Notes: generated by a model not told the origin, from the sequence alone. Shown: positions 7,888 through 16,293, counted from the stretch's first letter. The stretch: 36,453 bases of DNA from an uncultured Paraprevotella sp. (GCA_947177395.1 CAMWUI010000030.1:1-36453); one strand, 5' to 3'. A program made the numbers and translations.

Positions 7888-8493
7888 TTATAATACTTTT
7901 ATCAGTTCCACGTCGAACACCAGTGTGCTGTAAGGAGGTATGTCACGACCGGCACCACGTTCGCCATACCCCAGACGATAGGGAATGAAGAAACGGTATT
8001 TGGCACCTTCCTTCATCAGTTGCAATCCTTCCGTCCAACCGGTGATAACCCCGTTCAGAGGGAAATCCGCAGGTTCTCCCCGCTGCAGGCTACTGTCGAA
8101 CAGAGTCCCGTCGATGAGCATTCCCTCATAGTGGCAACGCACCTTGTCCGTCGCTTTCGGGCTTTTACCATTACCTTCGCACAACACCTTATATTGCAGA
8201 CCGGAAGCAGTCGTCACCACGCCTTCCTTCGTCGCATTCTCTTTCAGATATGCTTCCCCGGCCTCTTTGGCGGCTTTGCCTTTCTTCTCATTCTCGGCTG
8301 CCAGGGCAGTTTCCTTCTTCTGGAAATATTCTGTCACCATTTTCTGCGCTTCCGTATGGGATACAGCCAGATTGTTACCATCCAATACGTCCTGAACCGC
8401 CTGAGCGAAATCAGAGGCTACAAAATTGTCCACCTCCATACTTTTCAGCTGCTGCCCGATACCCAATCCGAGAGCGTAACTCAATTTATCCAT
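7888..8493 (-). CDS. Cytoplasmic FKBP-type peptidyl-prolyl isomerase (first of three)
   Basis: 201 residues with no signal peptide. The protein begins directly with the dimerisation region (MDKLSYALGLGIGQQLKSME), as in E. coli FklB. A charged Ala/Lys/Glu linker helix is followed by the FKBP domain at about 100-201 (KVRCHYEGMLIDGTLFDSSL, GWTEGLQLMKEGAKYRFFIP, LGYGERGAGRDIPPYSTLVF). As first gene of the operon it has the TAACTTTG promoter element 33 nt upstream of its ATG. The three genes together give one isomerase for each compartment: cytoplasm, lipid-anchored and free periplasmic. Confidence 0.93.
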   Translation of the reverse strand: MDKLSYALGLGIGQQLKSMEVDNFVASDFAQAVQDVLDGNNLAVSHTEAQKMVTEYFQKKETALAAENEKKGKAAKEAGEAYLKENATKEGVVTTASGLQYKVLCEGNGKSPKATDKVRCHYEGMLIDGTLFDSSLQRGEPADFPLNGVITGWTEGLQLMKEGAKYRFFIPYRLGYGERGAGRDIPPYSTLVFDVELIKVL

Positions 8494-8526
8494 TGTCGTT
8501 CTTTTTATTTTTTACACTCAAAAGCG

Positions 8527-8534
8527 CAAAGTTA
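8527..8534 (-). promoter_or_regulatory. Probable -7 element of the FKBP operon
   Basis: Minus-strand TAACTTTG, an exact TAnnTTTG match 33 nt from the first FKBP ATG. It is divergent from the sirtuin promoter element at 8579-8586. No clear -33 box. Confidence 0.55.
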
Positions 8535-8578
8535 ACGGTTTTATCTCACTCTTTACCGTTTCAGTCGTTTATTTTTCC

Positions 8579-8586
8579 TAATTTTG
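8579..8586 (+). promoter_or_regulatory. Probable -7 element of the sirtuin gene
   Basis: TAATTTTG, an exact TAnnTTTG match ending 20 nt before the ATG at 8607. It lies in a 113-nt divergent intergenic region shared with the FKBP operon. Confidence 0.55.
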
Positions 8587-8606
8587 AAGAGATTTTCGCA
8601 AACATT

Positions 8607-9305
8607 ATGAAAAAACTATTGGTATTGACCGGTGCCGGGATGTCTGCCGAAAGCGGATTCAGCACTTTCCGCGACTGCGACGGGCTATGGAACCGATACA
8701 GAGTGGAGGACGTGGCCACGCCGGAAGGTTTCCGCCGCGACCCAGAACTGGTGCTGGATTTTTATAACGGGCTGCGCAGACAACTGATGGAAGCGGAACC
8801 GTGCCAGGGACACAGACTGGTGGCGGAATTAGAGAAGGAATACGAAGTGACAGTTGTCACACAGAATGTAGACAACCTGCACGAACGGGCCGGTAGCAGC
8901 CGTGTCATACACTTGCACGGGGAATTGATGAAAGCGACCTCCAGCCTGTCCCCCGAAGACCCGCGCTACATACAGCAACTCGACCCGGAGCGTTGCGAGA
9001 TACACATGGGAGACAAAGCCAAAGACAACAGCCAGCTGCGCCCTTTCATCGTATGGTTCGGCGAACCCGTCCCACGTATGGAGGAAGCCATCCTGGCAGC
9101 CCACGAAACGGGCATCTTCCTTATAATAGGCACATCACTGAACGTTTATCCGGCGGCGGGCCTCGTACACTATGTACGTCCGGGAACTCCCGTCTTCCTG
9201 ATCGACCCCAAACCCGTGACCGTGCAGCACGCATCGGACTGCACGCATATCGTTAAAGGAGCTTCCGAAGGAATGAAAGAATTCATTTCCCTGTTAAAAA
9301 AATAA
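8607..9305 (+). CDS. Sir2-family NAD-dependent protein deacylase (CobB-like) without zinc cysteines
   Basis: 232 residues from the ATG at 8607. A much earlier in-frame start exists but would run through the divergent promoter region. Sirtuins remove acyl groups from lysine using NAD. Seen here are GAGMSAESGFSTFRD (NAD site), TQNVDNLHERAG, catalytic His104 in HLHGE, VWFGEPVP, and GTSLNVYPAAG. The order and spacing match class III (CobB/SIRT5-like) enzymes. Two departures are visible. The region that normally holds two pairs of zinc cysteines (after HLHGELMK) has only a single Cys. The Tyr-x-x-Arg acyl-specificity motif reads Tyr53-Asn-Gly-Leu56, with Arg next in line. The overall fold looks complete, so activity is likely, but acyl preference is uncertain. 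Confidence 0.9.
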   Translation: MKKLLVLTGAGMSAESGFSTFRDCDGLWNRYRVEDVATPEGFRRDPELVLDFYNGLRRQLMEAEPCQGHRLVAELEKEYEVTVVTQNVDNLHERAGSSRVIHLHGELMKATSSLSPEDPRYIQQLDPERCEIHMGDKAKDNSQLRPFIVWFGEPVPRMEEAILAAHETGIFLIIGTSLNVYPAAGLVHYVRPGTPVFLIDPKPVTVQHASDCTHIVKGASEGMKEFISLLKK

Positions 9306-9398
9306 AAGCAAAAAGCGATTTATACGAACGTTTGAATTTAATTTCTTATACTTGCATCCGCAAAAAGAAATATAAAACCACAATAAAAAAAGAAGAGT

Positions 9399-9566
9399 AT
9401 GAAAAAGTATATCTGTACCGTATGTCAATGGGTCTATGACCCTGAAGTAGGTGATCCCGAATCCGGTATCGAACCGGGCACAGCTTTTGAAGACATTCCC
9501 GAAGACTGGGTTTGTCCTTTGTGCGGAGTTGGAAAAGATGATTTCGAAGAACTGGTGGAGGAATAA
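9399..9566 (+). CDS. Rubredoxin
   Basis: 55 residues. Small cytoplasmic electron carrier with one iron bound by four cysteines. Both ligand pairs are present: [10 protein letters not shown] (Cys6, Cys9) and [11 protein letters not shown] (Cys39, Cys42). The conserved core reads [29 protein letters not shown] purine-rich stretch (AAAAAAAGAAGAGT) precedes the ATG. A TATACTTG sequence at 9347-9354 may be its -7 element. A hairpin follows 24 nt after the stop. It appears monocistronic, and in anaerobes like this it commonly serves oxidative-stress reductases. Confidence 0.95.
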   Translation: MKKYICTVCQWVYDPEVGDPESGIEPGTAFEDIPEDWVCPLCGVGKDDFEELVEE

Positions 9567-9590
9567 GACTCACATACTTTATTTATATAG

Positions 9591-9623
9591 TCAGCCGGCA
9601 GATTCAACCATTCTGCCGGCTGA
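9591..9623 (+). terminator. Hairpin terminator after rubredoxin
   Basis: Perfect 12-bp GC-rich stem TCAGCCGGCAGA (9591-9602) with TCTGCCGGCTGA (9612-9623) and a 9-nt loop. Only a short T-rich tail (TTCTTTA) follows. It sits between the rubredoxin stop and the xylB promoter. Confidence 0.75.
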
Positions 9624-9681
9624 TTCTTTATCCGGGCCTGTTTTTCTGATTTATATCAGACAGTCCGTTAAAAAGAACATT

Positions 9682-9689
9682 TATATTTG
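9682..9689 (+). promoter_or_regulatory. Probable -7 element of the xylB-xylA operon
   Basis: TATATTTG, an exact TAnnTTTG match 30 nt before the ATG at 9720. No -33 box at the expected distance, which would fit an activator-dependent sugar operon. It also argues against the in-frame TTG at 9687, which lies inside this box. Confidence 0.6.
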
Positions 9690-9719
9690 CCGGCAGGAGA
9701 ACAGAACAAAACGACACGT

Positions 9720-11237
9720 ATGTATTTAATTGGATATGACATCGGCAGCTCGTCCGTAAAAGCCTGTATCGTGGACGCAGAGAGCGGAAAGACAGTAGGC
9801 AACGCCTTCTTTCCGAAACAGGAAGCCCCGATTATCAGCCACAAGGCGGGATGGGCGGAACAGGAACCCGAATCATGGTGGACATACCTGAAAGAAGCAA
9901 CGGCGGAAGCCATGAACCGGGCGGCCGAGAGAACCGGACGTGACATAACCGCCATAAGGGAAGGACTGGCGGCCATCGGCATCAGTTACCAGATGCACGG
10001 ACTGGTCTGTGTGGACCGCGAACAAAAGGCGTTGCGACCCGCCATCATCTGGTGCGACTCCCGCGCCGTACCTTACGGGAACAAGGCGATGGAGGCGCTT
10101 GGCCCCGAGTTCTGTCTCGGCCATCTGCTGAACTCGCCGGGCAACTTCACCGCCTGCAAACTGGCCTGGGTGAAAGAGAATGAACCGGACATTTTTGAAA
10201 GAATCGACAAAATCATGCTACCGGGCGATTACATCGCCATGCGGCTGACCGGCACGGCAACGACCACCCTGTCCGGACTGTCGGAAGGCATGCTCTGGGA
10301 CTTCCGAAACAACTGCATCTGCAAGGAACTTATGGATCACCTCGGCTTCGGCACGGACATCATTCCCGAAATCCGCCCCACCTTCAGCGAACAGGGACAT
10401 GTCACCCCGCAAGTGGCAAAAGAATTAGGCATCAGGAGCGGCATCCCCGTGACATACCGTGCAGGCGACCAGCCGAACAACGCCCTCTCCCTGAATGTCT
10501 TCAACCCGGGCGAAATAGCATCCACCGCCGGCACGTCGGGAGTGGTCTACGGCGTCAACGGGACTATCAACTACGACCCGCTGTCGCGCGTGAATACTTT
10601 CGCGCACGTCAATCACATGGAAAACCGACAAACCCGCCTCGGCATACTGCTCTGCATCAACGGCACCGGCATCCTCAATTCCTGGATGCGCCGGAATATA
10701 GTCCCCGGAAACCTGCCATACGAAGACCTGAACCGCATGGCGGAAAGCGTGGACATAGGAAGCGAAGGCGTCAGCATCATCCCGTTCGGAAACGGAGCGG
10801 AACGAGTCATGCAAAACCGGGAAACCGGTTGCAGCATACATGGAATCAACTTCAACGTCCACAACCGAAACCACCTGGTACGCGCCGCCCAGGAAGGCAT
10901 CGTGTTCTCGTTCAAATACGGCATCGACATCATGCAGGAAATGGGGATGAACATCCGTAAAATACATGCCGGACGGGCCAACATGTTCCTCAGCGCCCTG
11001 TTCCGCAATACTCTGGCGGGCATAACGGGAGCCACCATCGAGCTGTACGAAACCGACGGCGCCGCAGGAGCCGCCAAGGGCGCGGGCATCGGCGCGGGCA
11101 TTTACAAGAACAACAAGGAGGCGTTCGCCAGTCTGGAATGCCTGAAGGTTATCGAACCGGATCCGGCCCTGCAACCCCGGTATCAGGAGGCTTACGGGCG
11201 CTGGCTGGACATACTCCGCACCATGGAAAAGAAGTAA
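9720..11237 (+). CDS. xylB: Xylulokinase
   Basis: 505 residues from the ATG at 9720. FGGY-family sugar kinase phosphorylating D-xylulose with ATP to xylulose 5-phosphate, which enters the pentose phosphate pathway. The N-terminal ATPase-fold domain starts YLIGYDIGSSSVKACIVD. GISYQMHG and the GDYIAMRLTG segment are typical. The proposed catalytic aspartate is Asp250 in RAGDQPNNAL, followed by the nucleotide-binding STAGTSG stretch. The C-terminal signature appears as IHAGRANMFLSALFRNTLAG and the glycine/alanine-rich GAAGAAKGAGIGAG. xylA begins 44 nt downstream, so the pair is an operon. No xylose transporter or regulator gene adjoins it in this window. Confidence 0.95.
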   Translation: MYLIGYDIGSSSVKACIVDAESGKTVGNAFFPKQEAPIISHKAGWAEQEPESWWTYLKEATAEAMNRAAERTGRDITAIREGLAAIGISYQMHGLVCVDREQKALRPAIIWCDSRAVPYGNKAMEALGPEFCLGHLLNSPGNFTACKLAWVKENEPDIFERIDKIMLPGDYIAMRLTGTATTTLSGLSEGMLWDFRNNCICKELMDHLGFGTDIIPEIRPTFSEQGHVTPQVAKELGIRSGIPVTYRAGDQPNNALSLNVFNPGEIASTAGTSGVVYGVNGTINYDPLSRVNTFAHVNHMENRQTRLGILLCINGTGILNSWMRRNIVPGNLPYEDLNRMAESVDIGSEGVSIIPFGNGAERVMQNRETGCSIHGINFNVHNRNHLVRAAQEGIVFSFKYGIDIMQEMGMNIRKIHAGRANMFLSALFRNTLAGITGATIELYETDGAAGAAKGAGIGAGIYKNNKEAFASLECLKVIEPDPALQPRYQEAYGRWLDILRTMEKK

Positions 11238-11281
11238 CGAACCGCAGAAATCCCACTTATCACATATAAACAACAATCATT

Positions 11282-12598
11282 ATGGCACAGAAAGAATATT
11301 TCCCCGGGATCGGGAAAATCAAGTTCGAAGGCAAAGAGAGCAAAAACCCGATGGCTTACCGCTACTACGATGCAGAGAAAGTAATCCTCGGCAAGAAAAT
11401 GAAAGACTGGCTGAAGTTCTCCATGGCGTGGTGGCATACGCTCTGCGCGGAAGGCGGCGACCAGTTCGGCGGCCCCACCAAGACATTCCCCTGGAATCAA
11501 GGCGGGGACGACATGGAAATAGCCAGACAGAAGGTGGACGCCGGTTTTGAAATCATGGAGAAACTGGGCATCGAATATTACTGTTTTCATGACGTCGACC
11601 TGGTATCGGAAAGCAACTCCATCGAAGAGTACGAAGCCAACATGAAAGAAATCGTGGCTTACCTGAAGGAAAAAATGCAGGGAACAAACATCAGACTGCT
11701 GTGGGGCACCGCCAACGTATTCGGGCACAAACGTTACATGAACGGTGCCGCCACCAATCCCGACTTCAACGTCGTGGCCCGCGCTGCCGTACAAATCAAG
11801 AACGCCATCGACGCAACCATCGCCCTCGGAGGCAGCAACTATGTTTTCTGGGGCGGACGTGAAGGCTACATGAGCCTGCTGAACACCGACATGAAACGCG
11901 AAAAAGACCACTTGGCAAAGATGCTGATTGCCGCCCGCGACTATGCCCGTGCCAAAGGTTTCAAAGGCACATTCTTAGTTGAACCGAAACCGATGGAACC
12001 AACCAAGCACCAGTATGACGCCGACACGGAAACCGTCATCGGTTTCCTGAAAGCCCATGGGCTGGAGAATGACTTCAAAGTAAACATCGAGGTGAACCAC
12101 GCCACCCTGGCAGGACATACGTTCGAACACGAACTGGCCTGTGCCGTCGATGCCGGCATGCTGGGCTCCATCGATGCCAACCGCGGTGACTACCAAAACG
12201 GATGGGACACCGACCAGTTCCCCATCGACAACTACGAACTGGTACAGGCGATGATGCAAATCATCCGCAACGGCGGACTGGGAAACGGCGGAACCAACTT
12301 CGATGCCAAGACTCGCCGCAACTCTACCGACCCGGAAGACATCTTCCTGGCCCACATCGCAGGCATGGATGCCATGGCGCGTGCATTGGAGAATGCAGCC
12401 GACCTGCTGGAGAACTCGCCCATCAGACAGATGGTCGCCGACCGGTATGCCAGCTTCGACGCAGGAAAAGGCAAGGACTTCGAGGAGGGCAAACTGACGC
12501 TCGAGGATATCGCCGCCTACGCCAGGCAGAACGGAGAACCGGCACAGACCAGCGGCAAGCAGGAACTCTATGAAGCCATCGTCAACATGTATTGCTAA
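11282..12598 (+). CDS. xylA: Xylose isomerase
   Basis: 438 residues. Converts D-xylose to D-xylulose in the cytoplasm using two divalent metals. Class II features are present: [10 protein letters not shown] near the N-terminus, catalytic His103/Asp106 in CFHDVDL, the LLWGTANVF and [15 protein letters not shown] segments, and metal ligand Glu234 in [17 protein letters not shown]-terminal helical arm mediates tetramers. Length matches Bacteroides and Piromyces-type enzymes. The gene order xylB then xylA, with 44 nt between, indicates cotranscription. A 12-bp hairpin follows 23 nt after the stop. Confidence 0.97.
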   Translation: MAQKEYFPGIGKIKFEGKESKNPMAYRYYDAEKVILGKKMKDWLKFSMAWWHTLCAEGGDQFGGPTKTFPWNQGGDDMEIARQKVDAGFEIMEKLGIEYYCFHDVDLVSESNSIEEYEANMKEIVAYLKEKMQGTNIRLLWGTANVFGHKRYMNGAATNPDFNVVARAAVQIKNAIDATIALGGSNYVFWGGREGYMSLLNTDMKREKDHLAKMLIAARDYARAKGFKGTFLVEPKPMEPTKHQYDADTETVIGFLKAHGLENDFKVNIEVNHATLAGHTFEHELACAVDAGMLGSIDANRGDYQNGWDTDQFPIDNYELVQAMMQIIRNGGLGNGGTNFDAKTRRNSTDPEDIFLAHIAGMDAMARALENAADLLENSPIRQMVADRYASFDAGKGKDFEEGKLTLEDIAAYARQNGEPAQTSGKQELYEAIVNMYC

Positions 12599-12621
12599 GA
12601 GCCAACCACAGCACATCATCT

Positions 12622-12657
12622 CCAACGGGAGGCATCAGTCCGGACGCCTCCCGTTGG
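12622..12657. terminator. Hairpin between the convergent xylA and regulator genes
   Basis: Perfect 12-bp stem CCAACGGGAGGC (12622-12633) with GCCTCCCGTTGG (12646-12657) and a 12-nt loop. There is no U tract on either strand, so termination efficiency is uncertain. Its place between converging stops at 12598 and 12666 suggests a bidirectional terminator. Confidence 0.65.
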
Positions 12658-12665
12658 CCATTCCG

Positions 12666-14393
12666 TCAAAGGGAGTGGATGAAATTATCAAAGTCCTTCG
12701 CCGTCCCGCTGTCGCTGAAAAACTTTTCCTGCAGCCGCTTGCGTACCTTCGACACGGCGCTCGGGGTGCACCCAAGAAGACCCGCCATATCCTTCGGCGA
12801 TATATCCAGACGGATGAGCATGCAAACGTGATACTCATGCGAACTGATTGTATAGTAACTGTATAGATTATCCCGGAAACCGGGAATCTCACGGTTTATC
12901 ATACGGTCGAGTTCCTCCCATTCCATCCTCATGATTACTTTGTCATGCCGTATATGCTCCTGAATGGTCCGATAAATTTCCGTCCCCATGATTCTGGCTC
13001 TTACCGACTCCATCCTCCCCTGCCTTTTCAGAGCTATCTCATTGGCAAGAATCAGGTCCGCACGCTGCTCCTCTATTCGGCCTATCAACAAAAGGTTCTC
13101 ATCGGACATCCTTTTCAGTTCCTCCTCCAGTTCGCCCAACTTCTCGTTGTTCTTCCGCACATACTCCTCGCTTTGCTCAAACAGTTCCTTTTTCACCCGG
13201 CTCAACCGCTCCGCCTGAAATCTCTGTTTCTGACGGTTCCTCGCAACATACGAGATAAAGACAATCACCATGATGCACAGAACGGTTACAGCCATGGTCG
13301 TTACGGATTGTTTCCTTAAATTCTCCGCTTTAAGAGCCAGATTCTCCTTCGCACGAAGATTATAGTTATAGAGCGAATTCATCCGGTTGACGGATTCCGT
13401 CGCTGTAATCCGGTTTACCGAATCTGTCAATTCTTGGAACGACTGAAGATATTTTCTTGCATTATCATAATCCTTTCTCATGAGATACAACTCCGTCAGG
13501 CTCCTGCTTGCTGTCTGCTTTGCATGTACAGTTCCAACGTTCATCAGTTCCTTTCCATAAAAAAGGGCATCGCCATATTGCCCTGTACACATGCATATTT
13601 TAAGAGCCATCACATAATTGGGACTCAACTCTATATTATAATGTTCCTTTAAACCAGGCTGCAAGCACTCCCAGGCTTTCGCGTAATCACCTTTCCCTAT
13701 ATAAAAAGACGCCATCTGCGACATCACGTTTATCTTCATATGACTGTCATTCTTTGATTCAGCCAAACGATAAGCCTGTTGATAGTAGTTCAAACTACTG
13801 TCTTTCGCTTCCATTTTATTGTATGTATAAGCCAAGTCACGCAACGTATGTATTGCATTCTGCGTGTCTTTTCTTTCTATTTGATATTTGTATGCATGTT
13901 TATACATATTTACAGCCTTACTATAAAGCGCTTGATTGAGGAATAAGCGCCCCATCTGGAAATATAAAATATCCTTCAACTCTTCGTTACCCTTATCAGA
14001 CAAGGTGTCGATAGCTTTTTGATAGTACTCCAACGCTTGCGGGGAATCATTAAGATGGAGATATGCCCTCCCCGCATAATAATAAGCTTCGGCCAGCAAA
14101 CGCTTGTCACCTTTTGTCTCGTAGTATTCCACGAGCGGCAGTATGTCGCAGTCCGAGGTATGCTTTATATAAGCTTTATCAGGTGCTTTGATACACAACA
14201 AACGATAATACATCTGCTCGTGTTCGGGAGCAGACAACATCTCTGTTTTTATACTATCGAGCATGCGCATGGCCCTCTGTGGATCCACAGAGGATATACT
14301 ATCTATCTCTATCAATTCCCGGCGATAGTCGGGAGTCGAACACGATGGTATTAACAAAGCGGATATGAAAATCGAAATGACAAGCCTAAACAT
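12666..14393 (-). CDS. TPR / transmembrane / coiled-coil / HTH lipoprotein-like regulator
   Basis: 575 residues from the ATG at 14393. An upstream in-frame ATG would place the start before the promoter. Order of parts: signal or lipoprotein-like N-terminus with IPSC (Cys18); TPR-like helical repeats at about 30-330 (ALEYYQKAIDTLSDKG, SLNYYQQAYRLAESKND, DYAKAWECLQPG); one membrane helix at about 364-384; a charged coiled coil at about 385-460; and a C-terminal helix-turn-helix at about 530-556 (SPKDMAGLLGCTPSAVSKVR). This architecture puts a periplasmic sensor and a cytoplasmic DNA-binding domain in one membrane protein, a type common in Bacteroides. The ligand is unknown. It has its own strong promoter and lies downstream of three AT-rich genes on the same strand, which it may regulate. 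Confidence 0.82.
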   Translation of the reverse strand: MFRLVISIFISALLIPSCSTPDYRRELIEIDSISSVDPQRAMRMLDSIKTEMLSAPEHEQMYYRLLCIKAPDKAYIKHTSDCDILPLVEYYETKGDKRLLAEAYYYAGRAYLHLNDSPQALEYYQKAIDTLSDKGNEELKDILYFQMGRLFLNQALYSKAVNMYKHAYKYQIERKDTQNAIHTLRDLAYTYNKMEAKDSSLNYYQQAYRLAESKNDSHMKINVMSQMASFYIGKGDYAKAWECLQPGLKEHYNIELSPNYVMALKICMCTGQYGDALFYGKELMNVGTVHAKQTASRSLTELYLMRKDYDNARKYLQSFQELTDSVNRITATESVNRMNSLYNYNLRAKENLALKAENLRKQSVTTMAVTVLCIMVIVFISYVARNRQKQRFQAERLSRVKKELFEQSEEYVRKNNEKLGELEEELKRMSDENLLLIGRIEEQRADLILANEIALKRQGRMESVRARIMGTEIYRTIQEHIRHDKVIMRMEWEELDRMINREIPGFRDNLYSYYTISSHEYHVCMLIRLDISPKDMAGLLGCTPSAVSKVRKRLQEKFFSDSGTAKDFDNFIHSL

Positions 14394-14414
14394 AAACAAT
14401 CTCTCTTTTTGATG

Positions 14415-14446
14415 CAAAAATAAAAGTTTATTTAGATTGTTGCAAA
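14415..14446 (-). promoter_or_regulatory. Complete Bacteroides-type promoter of the TPR-HTH regulator
   Basis: On the minus strand: TTTG (14446-14443), 20-nt spacer, TATTTTTG (14422-14415), then the ATG at 14393, about 21 nt on. Both boxes and the spacing fit the consensus. A 12-bp perfect palindrome GTATTATAATAC at 14529-14540 lies further upstream. Confidence 0.8.
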
Positions 14447-14528
14447 CAAGAGGATGCAGCATTTTCATGTTACATCCTCCTAACCAAATCACACACACCG
14501 TTATACTGGCGCATTTGGCTTACTCTTT

Positions 14529-14540
14529 GTATTATAATAC
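14529..14540. promoter_or_regulatory. Perfect 12-bp palindrome, possible operator
   Basis: GTATTATAATAC is its own reverse complement. It lies just past the stop of the small membrane protein gene and about 80 nt upstream of the regulator's -33 box. It is AT-rich, so chance is possible. Confidence 0.3.
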
Positions 14541-14545
14541 TTCGT

Positions 14546-14884
14546 TTATCCGTCCAACCTGTTCTTTGTTTCAGACCTGTTGTAAGTATCGAAAAGCAAC
14601 CACAAAACAACCACCGAAACAATAAACATGTATTCAGGCGTGTCCCCTCCGAGTACGTTGTCGAGAGCGAGAACGACCAACACTACGGCATGATTGCTGT
14701 CAGTAGGAAGACAACTACGAGTACATCCTTTTTTTCGATCTATGTATATGCGAAACAATGTTGCAACAACATAGCCGATACCCAACACCGTTATTGTTGT
14801 CCATCCTCCCTCTTTGGCATCCGCCAAAATGAACAGACACAATATAAACATCACCCCCCAAATAAAACCTTTAATATATCCCAT
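14546..14884 (-). CDS. Small membrane protein of unknown function
   Basis: 112 residues from the ATG at 14884 (MGYIKGFIW); an earlier in-frame ATG adds 14 residues. I do not recognise the family. Three to four hydrophobic segments are visible: about 5-22 (IKGFIWGVMFILCLFILA), 30-46 (TTITVLGIGYVVATLF), 67-78 (HAVVLVVLALD) and 83-98 (MFIVSVVVLWLLF). A short cysteine-containing basic loop (DRKKGCTRSC) lies between the second and third. It lies 79 nt (or 37 nt from the longer start) after the glycine-zipper lipoprotein gene on the same strand and shares its AT-rich composition, so it is probably part of the same unit. An immunity or channel-type role is possible but not shown. Confidence 0.7.
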   Translation of the reverse strand: MGYIKGFIWGVMFILCLFILADAKEGGWTTITVLGIGYVVATLFRIYIDRKKGCTRSCLPTDSNHAVVLVVLALDNVLGGDTPEYMFIVSVVVLWLLFDTYNRSETKNRLDG

Positions 14885-14963
14885 AGAACTTTTATTTATT
14901 ATTGATGAGAAAGAAGCTTCATGCAAAAAATTCAGCCTCCACTTCTTTCTCTTTTTCAGTTTA

Positions 14964-15857
14964 TCAAGGATTTACAATCCATAATTTTTGACTTGCATTA
15001 CCAACAAGTACGCCGCTTTTCAATTCGGTTGCTATTGATGGCTCCAATTTTGACTCGTCTATCGTTCTTAAAACCTCCTTTGTGTATGCGCCGTTTGTAT
15101 TATCGATAGTAGAAAGTCCCTCCATATACGTCTTTATAACATCCACTTCTTCTCTACTAATATCCTTGTTTTCAGTCAAAATATTACAAAATTCCTCCGG
15201 AGTCTCCGCTTTATTTAGTCTACCGATATTCTCCTTAAAAAAGGCGATACAAGAATTATTTCTAACATATTCAATACTCAATTCTTCGTCTTGCACTCCC
15301 AAAACTTCAATCGTGCTGTTTAATACCAATTCATCGATTTCATCCATTGACGCATTAAGTAAGTTCTCCATACCTATGTTCATAATAATCTTATTGTGAA
15401 AGTAACCAATACTATCAAAAGTTTCAACCGAAACACCTTTATTGAACACCAAATCATCTGCATCCGAATAATCCATTTGGATGCTACTGCACGATCCATA
15501 TTTTTCCTTTTCCCAAGAGGCTATAACCGATGCGGCAACACCTCCAATAATCGCTCCATGAAGACCGAATGAACTTCCAATAAACGCACCAGCCAAATCT
15601 GCACCCGTAATGCTTATCTTTGCGATTTCATCGGTTGACTCATAATCCTGCTCGCCCCGTGTTAAAGCTACAGGATGTTTTTCCAACCACTCTTTATTCA
15701 ATTTGGCAATATCACTCTGAAGTTTCTTTAATTCGGCCTTCTGTGCCGCTTCATTTACCTGATTGTCTGTCGATGTCGCCTCAACTTCTTCGTTCGAGCA
15801 CGCAATGAAACCAACAGATGTGAGCACAATGCTCATTGCTAAAAAAATTCTTTTCAT
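14964..15857 (-). CDS. Lipoprotein with a glycine-zipper hydrophobic segment, unknown function
   Basis: 297 residues. Lipoprotein signal MKRIFLAMSIVLTSVGFIAC with lipobox FIAC (Cys20). Residues 30-58 form a charged helix (AAQKAELKKLQSDIAKLNKE). Residues 83-114 are a long glycine- and alanine-spaced hydrophobic stretch (TGADLAGAFIGSS, then HGAIIGGVAASVIAS), as in glycine-zipper membrane or bacteriocin-like segments. The rest is acidic and helical with no recognised domain. It lies 45 nt after the DUF3244 gene, so the two are likely cotranscribed. Codon use and base composition are AT-richer than in the flanking core genes. No confident family assignment; a surface-exposed pore-forming or scaffold role is speculation. 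Confidence 0.75.
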   Translation of the reverse strand: MKRIFLAMSIVLTSVGFIACSNEEVEATSTDNQVNEAAQKAELKKLQSDIAKLNKEWLEKHPVALTRGEQDYESTDEIAKISITGADLAGAFIGSSFGLHGAIIGGVAASVIASWEKEKYGSCSSIQMDYSDADDLVFNKGVSVETFDSIGYFHNKIIMNIGMENLLNASMDEIDELVLNSTIEVLGVQDEELSIEYVRNNSCIAFFKENIGRLNKAETPEEFCNILTENKDISREEVDVIKTYMEGLSTIDNTNGAYTKEVLRTIDESKLEPSIATELKSGVLVGNASQKLWIVNP

Positions 15858-15902
15858 AATTGTAAAACTTTAAATGTTAAAAATACTGTTATTTTTATGA
15901 TT

Positions 15903-16256
15903 CTACTCCTCAAAATACCCGTACAAACGCTTGTCACCATAGTAGACTTCTACGCTTGATTTGTTCGCAAGTTCTTCTTTCGCCATCTTTATCTCTGTTT
16001 CATTAGGATTGATTACGGTTTGTTCCTGATGAATAATCCTTCCACTGATGTCTTTGACCACTACCGTCGCATTATATATAATGGTATCGGCAGAAATTGA
16101 AACAGTATTATCATCATAGTTTATAACAGGAATCTCGTAATGTCTATCCTCTGTTATAAGATCATCATTATGCAATGTTACTGTTTTTATTTGTGCCTGC
16201 ATCCCTGCACAAAACACCGTGGCTATAAAGCCTGATAATAGAAATCTTTTCTTCAT
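15903..16256 (-). CDS. DUF3244-like small secreted protein
   Basis: 117 residues. Signal peptide MKKRFLLSGFIATVFCAGMQA, then a mature part of about 95 residues with beta-strand character: VNYDDNTVSISADT, ATVVVKDISGRIIHQEQTVI, EVYYGDKRLYGYFEE. This pattern matches the small Ig-like DUF3244 proteins that are common and poorly understood in Bacteroides. It is first of the AT-rich minus-strand cluster and has a TACTTTTG promoter element preceded by paired TGTCA repeats. Function is unknown. Confidence 0.78.
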   Translation of the reverse strand: MKKRFLLSGFIATVFCAGMQAQIKTVTLHNDDLITEDRHYEIPVINYDDNTVSISADTIIYNATVVVKDISGRIIHQEQTVINPNETEIKMAKEELANKSSVEVYYGDKRLYGYFEE

Positions 16257-16293
16257 CTCGTTTACATTTTAGCGTTGTTTTTGAAATCCGATG

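Noticed and set aside
8250-8606. N-terminal extension of the sirtuin frame
   Set aside because: It crosses the FKBP gene and the divergent promoters. The sirtuin fold begins exactly at the ATG 8607.
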